Part shown: positions 34,376 to 44,515 of the stretch, one piece after another
Position numbering within the stretch: the stretch's first letter is position 1
Layout: each line of letters begins with the position of its first letter
Program-made: the position numbers and the translations under genes
Assembly (NCBI RefSeq): GCF_023091745.1
Contig: NC_068922.1
Coordinates: forward strand, 80,509,533-80,573,532
DNA from: Budorcas taxicolor
Taxonomy: Eukaryota > Chordata > Mammalia > Artiodactyla > Bovidae
Length of the DNA: 64,000 nucleotides
Reading direction: 5' to 3'
The notes under the pieces: generated by a model
Database searches by the model: none
Told to the model about the DNA's origin: nothing
What the model saw: the letters and a program-made list of their open reading frames with translations, nothing else

Positions 34376-35009
34376 AGTTGATGCTCAAGGATCTCCTTCC
34401 ACTTGAGACAGGAGGTAGAGATGCTGAAAAGAGGATCAAGATGGACACCCACTGTCCTAAAGTGGCCCTCCTGGCACTTTGCTCACTAAAAAAAAATTTT
34501 TTAGTGTCTTTCATGCACTTCAGAGGAAGTTAGAAACCAGTTTTCCAGGTAGCCTGGTGATCATGGTGACTCACTCTTTAACAAGTACAGAGTGGAGTGT
34601 TCTGAAATTACCCTGTAAGGAAATAAGCGTCTCCTTCATCATACCGTGTTACCTACATATACGGAGAATCCATATGTCCGCAACACTCTTATATAAACGT
34701 GTGGAGGCGTGTTTTAAAACCATGTCTATTCATATCCTCTGTGTTTATGTAGATAAATATAGGTATTTACCCCTCTGCTAGATTCATATGCATCCAGGGA
34801 ATGAAACATTAGTTACAACCTCCTTAGTGAGGAAAACATGCTTCCTTCTCTCCTGCGTTCCTTTTATGATCACCTGAAATTCCTCACCGTAGTGGCCACT
34901 GAATCGTCTGGCAAGGTAGCATCCTCTAATTGTCAGGTCGTGTACACACTGTGTCTTTACATTTCTGAACCTCCTACTCCCTGGCTTTTTACTATTAACA
35001 ACAATAATT
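34376..35009. other. Non-genic DNA
   Basis: No recognised repeat. Short frames at 34479-34781 plus and 34784-35017 minus are featureless. Confidence 0.45.
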
Positions 35010-35195
35010 AATGGCATTGTGCGAGGTGTATGTTTATAATCTCAATAAATTCCCACAACAATGCTTTGTAGGAGGCACTGGGGTTGCCATTATTTTTACA
35101 AATGAGGAAAGTGAGGCTTAAACAATTTGTCTGCTGAAACTTGCTGAACTTCTGATGGAGCTGGAACTCAAACTTGGCTTTCTTTTATTTTAAAG
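35010..35195 (-). mobile_element. MIR SINE, antisense
   Basis: Antisense MIR: aaattcccacaacaatgctt, ttatttttacaaatgaggaa, agtgaggcttaaacaatttg and agctggaactcaaacttggc. Confidence 0.72.
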
Positions 35196-35198
35196 CAA

Positions 35199-35255
35199 AG
35201 TTTCTCAACCTTTCAACTATTGACTTTTAGCTGAGCCAGTAACTACTCTACTGTT
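35199..35255 (+). mobile_element. MER5A-like terminal fragment
   Basis: One end only: gtttctcaacctttcaacta and ttgacttttagctgagcc, the hAT-Charlie MER5A terminus. Orientation as the 41908 copy. Confidence 0.5.
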
Positions 35256-35321
35256 ATGTAAGTTGAGAAAGAGGAAAGCAAAAATGGAACCCCAAGTCTC
35301 CAAGGTTAGTTAGGAGGCTCT

Positions 35322-35530
35322 GTTTTATGTGTGTGTTAAATTGCTGAGACGTGTCCAACTCTTTTCAACCCTTTGGACTGCAGCCCACTAGGTTCCTCTA
35401 TGCATGGAGTTTTTCAGGCAAGAATTCTGGAGTGGGTTGCCATTTCCTCCTCCAGGGGATCTTCCCAACCTAGGGATCAAACCTGTGTCTCCTATATCTT
35501 CTGCATTGCAAGTAGATTCTTTATAGTGGA
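35322..35530 (-). mobile_element. Bov-tA SINE
   Basis: Antisense copy: gctgagacgtgtccaactct, core ttgccatttcctcctccagg, head ttgcaagtagattctttat. The terminal agccaccagggaag is lost. Confidence 0.88.
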
Positions 35531-35554
35531 AAACTTGCAGAGATCTATCAAAAC

Positions 35555-35995
35555 TATTTGATCCAACAGTTCCAGTAGAAATACTGGTTAAAATGCGTTA
35601 GTATATAAGTATAAAATTATTCAATTTAGTATTGCTTATAATAGGAAAAGTTGCGACTACTTAAACGTTCATGAGTGTGAAATCAGTTAAATAAATTAGA
35701 GTATGTGCATCCCAAGGACTCTGGTGTCCCACGTTTCTTTAAAAGAACGCGAAAGCTCTACATGTAAACATGTGGAAACGAAGATATATCTTAAATGAAA
35801 AAAAATTACGAAGAATAGCATAATCCCAATTTTGGGGGGTGAAAAAATTCAGTCTGTGGGTCTGCTTAGAGGTGGAGTAATGGTGAGGATAAATATATTG
35901 GATTATATATAGCAAATTGCTAGAAAAACATAAACGAAGCTGATGACCGTGATCACCTCTGGGAAGTCTGTATGTTCAGTTATTTTCTACACTAT
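35555..35995 (+). mobile_element. Old L1 (L1ME-like) 3' fragment
   Basis: Sense L1 3' pattern: tattgcttataataggaaaa, cgactacttaaacgttcatg, aatcagttaaataaattag and the gtgatcacctctgggaagt segment. Confidence 0.6.
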
Positions 35996-35999
35996 AGAC

Positions 36000-36245
36000 T
36001 GTGGCCGTCAGCGGGGCGGTTTTGCTCCTTGGGGTGCACATACAGGCATGTCTGGATGTATTTTTGGCAGTGTGTGCGCGCACTGGTGGCAGCCGTGGCA
36101 GGGGGGCTGTGTTGGCCTCTGGTGCAAAGAGACCAGCGAGGCTGCTAAACGCTCTCTAAGGCACAGGACAGCCCTCATAGAAAGGGTTATCCCGCCTGAA
36201 ATACCAGTAGAGCCAAGACTGGAAAACCCTACTGTTTAACCCTGA
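36000..36245 (-). mobile_element. MER5A-like hAT transposon
   Basis: Near-complete: gggcggttttgctccttggg, ggcatgtctggatgtattt, ctgctaaacgctctctaagg, cacaggacagccctcataga and a far end of gactggaaaaccctac. Same orientation as the copy split by BovB at 9946. Confidence 0.78.
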
Positions 36246-36522
36246 TTTAGTGCTTCAGTTTGTTACTATAAGCATTCATTAATCTTATACTTTTAAAAAA
36301 ATCTGCAAAACAAAGTCTCAGTTCTGATATTTGAATAGAAGCATGGTTGCTCATGGCTGTAAGGATCAAGTCAAAGAAACAAGTTTAACATCAATCATTT
36401 TTTCATACGAACATAAAATACTTTCTATTCCATTAGCAGAATAAGTCTTCTTTATTTAAAAAAGTGAGACCCGAGGGAGGCTCGCTGTGGACGCTGTCAG
36501 CTGATACCAGTGAGAACACTGG

Positions 36523-36718
36523 CTTGTGTGTGCTGAGCTACTCTGTCATCTCCAAATCTTTGCAACCCCAGGGATGTAGCCCACCAGGGTCCTCTGTCCG
36601 GGGGATTTCCCAGGCAAGAATACAGGAGTGGGTAGCTGTTCCCTTCTCCAGGGGATCTTCCTGACTCAGGGATTGAGCCCATTGTAGGTGGATTCTTTAC
36701 GCTCTGAGCCACCCCGGA
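36523..36718 (-). mobile_element. Bov-tA SINE
   Basis: Antisense copy: gtcatctccaaatctttgca, gctgttcccttctccagggg, head ttctttacgctctgagccac. Confidence 0.9.
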
Positions 36719-37289
36719 AGTGGCTTAAATTGCTTCATCTGAAACATCTGTGTTTCGCTTAAAACTAAAGATGAAAATCTCTATGTTGTATTTGTTCAAT
36801 TATTTCTTTAGTTGTGAAACGAAGCAAGTGTTCTAAGCAATCCTTCATTCTCTGTGAAGAGAGTAACTAACTGCCCCATCACTTCCTTCCCCGAACAGAA
36901 ATACTCCTTTGTCACAGGGCATTAACATTTCAGCTTGGAAATAAAACATCTCCTCCCTCATATCGGTGCTGTAGAGTTGCCCCAGTGTCTTTTTACACAT
37001 TTAATTTCTGAGTACAGAACTGATGCTGAGTGTGACTAGGGGGAGGGGCAAGCCTTGAGTGAGATTTCCCTTGCTGTCGTCTTCCACGGTCTTCATGAAA
37101 CGAATAGGTCTTGCTTAACTTGGGATGACTGTCAACAGTGACTCTAAGATGGAGGTTATTGCTAAGCCTAGGGTCAACACCTTGACATTGACTTGGTCTT
37201 AATCTACCCCTGCCCAACCCTGAAGTATAAGACCCCGAGTTCTTAGGTCCACACGACCTTTAGGGTTGCATACTGGCCTGCTGATGTGT
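36719..37289. other. Non-genic DNA
   Basis: No recognised repeat or exon. Confidence 0.45.
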
Positions 37290-37418
37290 GTCTGGGGCTT
37301 CCTGGTGGCTCAGTGGTGAAGAATCTGCCTGCCCATGCAGGAGACGTGCGTTTGATCCCTGGGTTGGGAAGGTCCCCTGGAGAAGGAACTGGTAACCCAC
37401 TCCAGTATTCTTGCCTGG
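37290..37418 (+). mobile_element. Bov-tA SINE, 3'-truncated
   Basis: Sense copy with an intact head (gcttcctggtggctcagtgg, gttgggaaggtcccctggag) that ends abruptly at ccagtattcttgcctgga. The downstream BovA half is missing, which points to a later deletion rather than target-primed truncation. Confidence 0.9.
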
Positions 37419-37424
37419 AATTAA

Positions 37425-37560
37425 CTCCCATATTTGTCAGATTGGGGTATGTTTTGCTGCAGTAAAGGAAAACCCCCAGACTGCAATAGCTTAAAACAAC
37501 AATGATGAATTTCTCATGCTTCTTACACTTGTGGATCAGTTGAGGACTCAGTGTCCTCAT
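37425..37560. mobile_element. Ancient interspersed repeat fragment
   Basis: Contains gttttgctgcagtaaaggaa, gcttaaaacaacaatgatga and cttgtggatcagttgaggac. Same class as the element at 11825. Family not resolved. Confidence 0.45.
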
Positions 37561-37888
37561 CTGATCTGCCAACCGACCAGAGCAGCTGCTGTCTGGGAAG
37601 GCCCTCGCCTGCCCTTGTGACAGAGAGTAGAGGGCACACCCTGACTCTCAAAGCGGCGCGCACTGCTTCTGACCGCGTTTCTTGTGATTGTGGCTAGCTC
37701 CGACAGGGTGGGGGAGAACAGACGTCGAACGGGGAAGAGACGTGAAGTGTTTGTGAGTGACTCGAATGATTGCCAGTCACCAAGGTGTAAGAATCGCATG
37801 CAGATCTGAATTCTGGCTGCTTCTGAGAGCTGGCGGAATCTTGCGGAGTTGGAGGCACAGTCGGGGAGGGAGGGGATGAGAGCAGCAG
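37561..37888. other. Non-genic DNA
   Basis: No recognised repeat or exon. Confidence 0.45.
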
Positions 37889-37963
37889 CAGCTCTTCTCT
37901 CGTGGCCTGCGGGCAGCTCTTCTCTCGTGGCCTGCGGGCAGCTCTTCTCTCGTGGCCTGCGGG
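37889..37963. repeat. Perfect 25-bp tandem repeat, three copies
   Basis: Units begin at 37889, 37914 and 37939 and are identical: cagctcttctctcgtggcct followed by gcggg. Zero divergence implies recent expansion. The period is not a multiple of three, so no frame gives a constant protein repeat. Confidence 0.97.
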
Positions 37964-39154
37964 CAGGCCATTGTTTCCCAGCTCGCCAACCCTACTAAGT
38001 TGTTTCACTCACCTAAGAGGTCGGCTCGGTTCCTGCAGGGATTTGCGTTGCATTTCTTGAACTAAAGTCCAGCCTAGTGGCAGCAGTTCCGTGATGGGGT
38101 TGGGCAACCCGGCCTGCTCCCTAGGAGAAGACCTGATCACCGTACGATCAGGGCGGGGTGGTCTGATGCTCCGTGCCTCAGGTCATGGGGGAATTCGAAA
38201 TAACAGTAAACAGGGATAAGAGCAGCAACCTCGAGGGCTGTGATGAGGCCCGAATGAGAAAAGTCCACACAAAGCACTCAATTTAGTGGGGGGGCCGGTG
38301 GGGGGGGAAGCAACTGCTCTGTCCTTATCTCCATCAGCCTCATCACCACCGTCATCCTTCCGAACCGCAACACTGCCTGGACCGTTAACTGACACAGAAA
38401 TGGGGTCACGGGGTAAAAAGCTGTCGGTGGACAAATACTGACCAGTCCTCCTCCCCTCTCTCTGTATCTGTTTCCTATCTCATAAATCAAGAGTCGGACC
38501 AGAAGCTTTCTGAGGTCCCTTCCAAACCTGACATTCTGTGATTCCAAGACACAAGGAGGGCCCCCGGATTCCTCCCCGAGCTTTCAAAGCATTCCCCATG
38601 TAAGCTTCAGCGAGGGTCTGGAGAGTGTATCTGTCAAGGGGGCCGCAGGCAGGGGGGAGCCGCGAAGCCAGAGGATGAGGCAAGCATGGGAACAGCCTTA
38701 ACCACAAGCTCTGGCCTTGAACCCATCCAGGGAACACTGACGTGCGCCAACGATGCATTATCTGTTGACGAGCCTTCCCAGGAAATGGTGTTCTGGAACC
38801 CTCCACAGCCGGTGACCTCAGCCACCCCCGTCGGTTCCCTCCAGCACTGGTCTCCTCTTTCGGGGCACAGGACCCCCAGGGCTTTGTTTGTGTGCTTCAG
38901 GTGGCCTCACCTCTGAACAATGCGGTGTGATGACAGAGGTATTATCACCCTGAGCTATAAAATACGCACCAACAAAGAGACAATGAAAACAGTGGCTGCA
39001 AGCTTGTGTGCTGGAGTGCAGAGGGAGCAAACTCTGCTAATTAGAAGAAGAAATCTTAACTCCATTTAGATTTCTGCAAGTGAATCAGTATTTGATTCAA
39101 AAAATGTGGAAGCTCAGCTTAAACAGTCAAGTAAGTATTGCTAGGAATTCAGGC
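37964..39154. other. Non-genic DNA
   Basis: No clear repeat. The stretch around 38440-38555 (gtctgtttcctatctcat, ttctgaggtcccttccaaac) resembles an old SINE/LINE end but was not assigned. The frame at 38686-38916 plus is open but featureless. Confidence 0.45.
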
Positions 39155-39300
39155 TCTGGAGTCAGACAGTCCCTGCCCCTGGGCTGTGGCCTGAAGCAAG
39201 TTCTGTGTCCTCTTAGAGCTTCAGCTCCCCTGTCTGCAATGCGAGGGTGGGAATACGGACCTTGTGTAGTTGGGAGGCTGACTAACAGAACCGCCTTCTA
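39155..39300 (+). mobile_element. MIR SINE
   Basis: Sense MIR: caggctctggagtcagacag, gcctgaagcaagttctgtgt, gagcttcagctcccctgtct and gcaatgcgagggtgggaata. Confidence 0.75.
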
Positions 39301-39325
39301 TATTTAATGAAGGGTGTGGCGCCTG

Positions 39326-39536
39326 GGGCCTTCACTAGTGTCTCAGACCGTAAAGAATTCGCCTGCATTGCAAGAGACCGGGGTTTGATCCCTGGCTTGG
39401 GAAGACCCCCTGGAGAAGGAGATGGCAATCCACTCCAGTATTCCTGCCTGGAGAATCCCATGGACAGAGGAGCCTGGGGGCTACAGTCCACGGGGTTGCA
39501 GAGAGCTGAACACGACTGAGCGACTCACTCGCTTTT
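39326..39536 (+). mobile_element. Bov-tA SINE
   Basis: Full sense copy: ttcactagtgtctcagaccg, gcttgggaagaccccctgga, ccagtattcctgcctggaga and the tail gactgagcgactcactcgc. Confidence 0.93.
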
Positions 39537-39579
39537 AATTTTCGCTGCCCTTGAGCCCTCCATGCACGTCGAGCACAAG

Positions 39580-39812
39580 GCAGGACCTCTCTGGCGGTCC
39601 AGTGGCTAAGAACCTGCCTGCCCATGCAGGGGACATGGGTTTGATCCCTGGTCTGGGAAGATTCCACAGCCCGTGCTCCACAACCAGAGAAGCCGCTGCA
39701 GTAAGAAGCCTGCACATCATAACGAAAGAGTAGGCCCCGCTCACCACAGCTAGAGAAAACCCGCGACCAGCAGAGAGGCCCAGTGCAGCCGAAATAGATA
39801 AATAAAAGCGGG
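39580..39812 (+). mobile_element. CHR-type cetartiodactyl SINE, long form
   Basis: Sense copy: gtccagtggctaagaacctg, gggtttgatccctggtctgg, ccgtgctccacaaccagaga and aacgaaagagtaggccccgc, ending in an ataaataaa tail. It lies 44 bases after a Bov-tA in the same orientation. Confidence 0.85.
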
Positions 39813-40734
39813 TAAACTTGTAAAAAGTAAAGAACAACGCAGCTCAGCTGTTGCTCTCCCGTAAGTCATCTCCGTGGAGCGCACCGAGGAGGGGATGATC
39901 TCGAGAATAAGCGTGTGTGAATGAAGATGCTAGAAGGGTCTGTGACATATCGGATGCCACATGCTCCCCATAAACACCCACGTGGTCAGGAGAGCACAAC
40001 CCATTGTTCTGAGAACTGCTTATTCTTCAGAAAAATCTTCAAAGTGTAAGGCTTTGTTTGAAATCGCCTGATTTTTTTTTAATGCTGTCTAGTTTATTAA
40101 ACTGGATGCCTATTTAGCTCCAGTAAAACTAGACTCCCTCAACACTACATTCCCTCCAAAAGAGCAGTGGCTTTTTTAAGGCAGAATGTTGTCTCATGTA
40201 GAAGTGCAGGCAGGGGGCTGAGAACGGGCAGTTCACTTCCTGTGGTCAGGGACCCAGCCGCCTTCTAACTTGTCACTCTGGTGCCTTAATGAGAAGCTCC
40301 TTCTCGTGGCCCAGGACAGCTACAGTAGCTGCTGCCATCGCACGTATATTCCAGGCAGCAGGGAAAGGGGTGGCAGAAGGATGCTCCTCTTTTAAAAGTA
40401 TGACCTGGAAATTACACATATTTCCATACATATCTATGACTAGCACATTGTCATAAGGCCATATCTTTCTGACAGAGAGCCTAGGGAGTGTGGTTTTTAC
40501 TCTGGGTGGCCAGATACTCAACCGAGAATCAGGACCTACAACTGAAAGGAACAAGGAACAAAGACACAAATAATGTGTGTGTGTGTGTGTGTGTTTTAAC
40601 ATGAACACGAAGCAAAACACATCAGTAGGTCACTTGGGAACACAGGAAGAGGCAGCCCACGTTGAGGATGCGGTAAGAACATTCCGTTTCAGTAGAGGTT
40701 TCTGTGTGTTAGGATGACTGTCAGCACCAGCATC
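39813..40734. other. Non-genic DNA with (TG)n at 40574-40594
   Basis: Unrecognised sequence apart from an uninterrupted TG run of about ten units at 40574-40594. Confidence 0.5.
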
Positions 40735-40935
40735 AAAGTAGCTCCCATGCATTGAGTGCCTCCTACCCGTTAGTCGACCTTAGGTGCTAAGCACGCGTGA
40801 CTTCTCCGACCCTCGGAACAACCCTGCCAAAGTGGTCAGCCTCCTTCATCAAACGCGGGAACAGACGTCAGAGGGCCGCGGTGATTGACCGGTGCGCGCC
40901 GTCTGTGAGTGGCGGAGCAGGGATCTCGCCTCAGG
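40735..40935 (-). mobile_element. MIR SINE, antisense, CpG-retaining
   Basis: Antisense MIR: ccatgcattgagtgcctcct, ggtgctaagcacgcgtgac, ctcggaacaaccctgcc and agtggcggagcagggatctc. Retains more CpGs than the other MIR copies here. Confidence 0.68.
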
Positions 40936-41907
40936 CCCCTCCCACACCAGGGTCCCTTTCCTCCCTGCCCCTCCCGGCTCCGTGCAGCTCTCCGTCTTGG
41001 TGGGGAGGAACCTCGTCCCAGCAACGTCACAAGCTGGAACCCCGGTTACGGGAGGTCACAGACAGCCCAGGACCCACACATGCAGACGGTCGGCCTTCCC
41101 GCTGTTCTTTGATCTTTCTCTTCATTAAGTTACACATTCCTCCACCTACTTACGTTTTAAGAGGAGGAGAGAGAATATGTGAAATAATGACTGTGAGCCG
41201 AACTGCTTTTCTTCAAAATCACGAATAATTGTTTTCCCGGGGTGTCTCGGAAGGCGTTCCCCTCTCATCTCTGGCCCGGGGCTTGGCAGTCGACTTCAGA
41301 TTGCCCCTTGCTTGCTTTTTTTCTAGCACAAGCGTTCCGTGTAATCCATCATCGTAGCCATTATCCTGCTTCTGATCAAGGGCAGGATGGAAAAACTCCC
41401 TCTCCCTTCAACACCTACCACCAGCTCTTTGATTTGCCAGGCGTGGGCAGGAGGGAAGTTTCCGGCGAATGACCTCAGACCCTCTCCATGCAGGGCCCCA
41501 CGCAGCAGCTACATTGTAGTCAGCCTGGGAAGAGAACACCCGAGCCAACTCTCTGTAAACAGCAAATGGCTTCAAATTCATTTCTTTTCCCTTGTTGCCA
41601 AAAGGCTTTTCTTCCTCCTCCTCTTGTGGGTACCCTGTGCGTGAAGGTTTCTGGGAGAGGCTCATCGCATGCACCTCTGACCAACCTAGCAAGCTTGAAG
41701 TATTCCTGGGCAGCCCAGCCCTGCGTGATCAGGCGGTTCCTAAGACAGAACGCTGCATTCTTCATCAAGATAAGCAGGTCAGCGACTCTCCCAGCTGGCC
41801 AGGGAGCTGAGGCAGCATTTCTCTCGGCCTCCGCATGGAGCTACGTCTGGGCCCAGATCGCCTCCACTGGGGGCTCTCCTGAGCTCTGTAGTAGCTTCCG
41901 GAGCGCT
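40936..41907. other. Non-genic DNA
   Basis: Overlapping frames of 64-145 codons on both strands (for example 41488-41925 plus) without domain or splice support. No repeat recognised. Confidence 0.45.
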
Positions 41908-42030
41908 CTTGGCCTCACCCACTAGACGCCAGTGGCAACCCCGTCCCCAGTTGCTACAACCCGAAAGGTCTCCAGACATGTCAGGTGGCCCCTGGGGGCT
42001 CAGTCACTCCAGGTGGAGAACTCCTGCCTT
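41908..42030 (+). mobile_element. MER5A-like hAT fragment
   Basis: Half element: cactagacgccagtggcaac, cagttgctacaacccgaaag, gtctccagacatgtcaggtg and a tggagaactcctgc end. Opposite orientation to the copies at 9946 and 36000. Confidence 0.78.
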
Positions 42031-42059
42031 AGGGAGATTAATCCAGGTTCATAGACCAG

Positions 42060-42240
42060 TGAGGACTGCAGGCTCTGCCTGTTGGCCCTGAGGTTACTTC
42101 CTGGTCCTGTGGCCTAGAAGGGGTCATTGCTTCTCTGAGTTCAGCTTCCGCGTCTGTAAAATGGACACGATGACTGGATCTTCTTTGTGAGCTTATTGGT
42201 GGTGTCCATTGACATGTTTGTAAAATGTTTAGACAGCCCC
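42060..42240 (+). mobile_element. MIR SINE
   Basis: Sense MIR: ggttacttcctggtcctgtg, cttctctgagttcagcttcc, gcgtctgtaaaatggacacg and a tgtttgtaaaatgtttagac end. Confidence 0.75.
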
Positions 42241-42404
42241 AGACCCCTAGTAAAGGAGAAACGAAAGCAAGCTTTTATGAATGTTCGCTGCTGATATCAA
42301 GCTGATAAAGCAGCTCTGAGGATGGGAGAGGTCTGGGCCCTTGCCCCCCTCAGCCTCTACCGTTAACATTCCCTGGCTCAGATGTCGCCCTCTGGTAGAC
42401 AAAC

Positions 42405-42735
42405 TTTCTGGTTCTCTTCCTCCAAATACTCTCTGATTCAGGCTCTCATACTTTTGCTCGGGTGCTTCCTCCAGTTCTGATTGCCTCCCTCCTCCTCTTC
42501 ATGGTTAACACCTGCCTACTCACCCTGAAAGTACAGCTTCGAGGCCACCTCCTCCAGGAAGCCATCCTTGCTTGCCTCCTCCCTCCCCCCAACAAACTGG
42601 GGTGTGTCTCATCCTCGGGGACTGAGGAAGTCTCAGTCCCTTGAAATATTTTGCTATCTTCACCATTAGGTAGTGCCCTCCACAAGGACAGGAACTGTGG
42701 CTTATGTATCTGAATATTCAGCTCGGGACCACACA
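42405..42735 (+). mobile_element. L2 LINE 3' region
   Basis: Sense L2: cctccaaatactctctgatt, gccacctcctccaggaagcc, gccctccacaaggacaggaa and ctgtggcttatgtatctgaa. Confidence 0.7.
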
Positions 42736-42770
42736 CTGATGCTGCTAGAACATCTGTCAGAGTGCACGGA

Positions 42771-42869
42771 GGGGGGAGGGGGGAGGGAGGGACGAAGGGG
42801 GGAGGGGGGAGGGAGGGACGAAGGGGGGAGGGGGGGAGGGAGGGACGAAGGGGGGAGGGGGGAGGGAGG
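42771..42869. repeat. 26-bp G-rich minisatellite, about 3.8 copies
   Basis: Units of G6-A-G6-A-G3-A-G3-ACGAA at 42771-42796 and 42797-42822, a 27-base unit with a G7 run at 42823-42849, and a partial at 42850-42869. Four or more G runs per unit on the plus strand make it a strong G-quadruplex candidate. Confidence 0.97.
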
Positions 42870-43119
42870 CACCCAGCACAGTGCCCCGCAGGGAAAAAGT
42901 GTCTGGACCGATGAGTGGCTGCTTTTCTTCACGGCCTGTTTTCTTGCTCTTGTTGTGGTCCTCTTCACTATCACTCTCGCCAGCCAATGAGCAGACCTGA
43001 ATCTGCAAAGAAAGATGCCTTTCCTTCTCGAGGGCGAACTCCATGTCCTCACAAGTTAAACATCTGATACATTAGATACAAATTACGACTGTCCCTTTTT
43101 TCCAAGTTTTCTCGTGATT
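42870..43119. other. Non-genic DNA
   Basis: No recognised repeat. The plus frame 42673-42990 ends in a hydrophobic Leu/Val/Phe-rich stretch, but it begins in L2 and crosses the minisatellite, so it is chance. Confidence 0.45.
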
Positions 43120-43470
43120 GTGTTCATTAACTCAGCAAATATTTACTGAGCTCCTGACTCAGGGGAGCAATGACCAAGGTCCTTGCTCTCAGGGAGCTCT
43201 CATTTATTACACAGATTATCATGTGATTATCATACATAATGTAGTAGACATATTTATTACATAAGTCGTATGTAATATTTACTTATGACATAAAAATGTA
43301 AATATGCAGTGCCAGCAGAGAGATGTAATATGCAGAGTGATCAGGGAGGAGTTAGAGAGGGTTGGCTGAGTGGGTGGTTATTTAAAGTGGGCTGTCAAAG
43401 AAGGATCTTGGATAAAGTAACGTTTGAAAAGAGAGCTGAAGGAAGTGGGGCTGCAGACCTTCCTGGCTGA
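43120..43470 (-). mobile_element. L2 LINE, antisense
   Basis: Antisense L2: actcagcaaatatttactga, ccttgctctcagggagctct, gtcaaagaaggatcttggat and taacgtttgaaaagagagct. Confidence 0.7.
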
Positions 43471-43774
43471 TCCTTACACATCCCATTAGGTGATAGCTCT
43501 CGGTGTGCTGCACGTGGAACTTCAAGCGCAGTGCCCTCTGTATCCATGGTTCAGCATCCCAGGGATTCGATCCACTGAGGAGGGAAAATGTTTGGAAAAA
43601 ATTCCAGAAAGTTCCAAAAGGCAAAACTTGAACTTGCTGTCCACTAGAAACTATTAACATAGCATTTACATTTTATTTACGACTATTTACATAGCATTTC
43701 CATTGCATCTACACCTATTTCCATAGCATTTCCATTGCACTGGGCCTCGTGGGTGCTCTGCGGAGTTGAGAGGC

Positions 43775-44009
43775 TTTAGTCCCTCCGTGCTCAGTCCTGC
43801 GGATTCTCTGTGACCCCGTGGACTGGAAACCAGCCCCCCCAACCCACCCCCATCGCCTCAACCCTGCTGCTCTGTCCATGGCGTTCTCCAGGCAACAGTA
43901 CTTGAGTGGGTAACCATTCCCTTCAGGGGGTCTTCCCAGCCCAGGGATGGAACCTGGGTCTCCTGCCTTGCAGGTGGATGCTTTACCATCCAAGCCACCA
44001 GGGAAGCTC
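43775..44009 (-). mobile_element. Bov-tA SINE with internal C-rich insertion
   Basis: Antisense copy: gctcagtcctgcggattctc, then about 30 extra C-rich bases (around ccccaacccacccccatcgc) in the BovA part, core ggcgttctccaggcaacagt, head ending aagccaccagggaagctc. Confidence 0.88.
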
Positions 44010-44021
44010 TACGAGTACTCT

Positions 44022-44187
44022 GTGTGTGTGTTAGTCACTCAGTTATGTCCAACTCTTTGCAATCCCATGGCCTACAGCCCACTGGGCTCCTCTGTCCATG
44101 GAATTCTCCAGGCAAGAATACTAGAGTGGGTTGGGGAGCGAACATTGCAGATAGATTCTTTACCATCTGAGCCACCAGGGACGCCCC
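44022..44187 (-). mobile_element. Bov-tA SINE, internally deleted
   Basis: Antisense copy: gttatgtccaactctttgca, gggattctccaggcaag-like core, then a deletion between gagtgggttgggg and agcgaacattgcag that removes the ttccttctccaggggatc part. Head ttctttaccatctgagccac. Flanked by a duplication shared with the next SINE. Confidence 0.9.
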
Positions 44188-44199
44188 TATGAGTACTCT

Positions 44200-44331
44200 G
44201 CTGCTGCTGCTGCTAAGTCGCTTCAGTCGTGTCCGACTCTGTGTGACCCCATAGACGGCAGCCCACCAGGCTACCCTGTCCCTGGAATTCTCCAGGCAAG
44301 AACACTGGAATGGGTTGCCATTTCCTTCTCC
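44200..44331 (-). mobile_element. Bov-A SINE with (TGC)n tail
   Basis: Antisense BovA unit only: tgctgctgctgctgctaagt, cgcttcagtcgtgtccgact, ending at tttccttctc. The flanking tatgagtactct is exact at 44188-44199 and 44332-44343. Confidence 0.95.
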
Positions 44332-44515
44332 TATGAGTACTCTAGAGGTGATTTAAAGTGTATAGGAGGATGTATGTAGGCTATACAAAAATACTACACA
44401 ACTTCACACCATTTTACAGAAGGGATTTGTGCATCCGTGCATCTTGGTATACTCAGGGATCCTGGATCCTGGAATTAATCTCCCCTGAGGATACCTAGGG
44501 ATGACTGCGCTTGCA

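Larger units (their letters stand above)
43485..44515. mobile_element. MER2-like (Tigger-related) DNA transposon split by three SINEs
   Basis: The left part (43485-43765) carries gtgccctctgtatccatggt, ttccagaaagttccaaaagg and atttacatagcatttccatt. The right part (44344-44515) carries agaggtgatttaaagtgta, ttggtatactcagggatcc and the end gatacctagggatgactgc. Three SINEs occupy 43775-44331. A roughly 32-base segment around tagcatttccattgca is repeated near 43690-43740. Confidence 0.75.

Noticed and set aside
37889..37963. Possible CRISPR or iteron array
   Set aside because: Three contiguous 25-base units with no spacers: a simple tandem repeat.
42673..42990. Possible small membrane protein with a hydrophobic C-terminus
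   Set aside because: The frame begins in an L2 3' end and runs through the G-rich minisatellite. The hydrophobic end is a chance reading.
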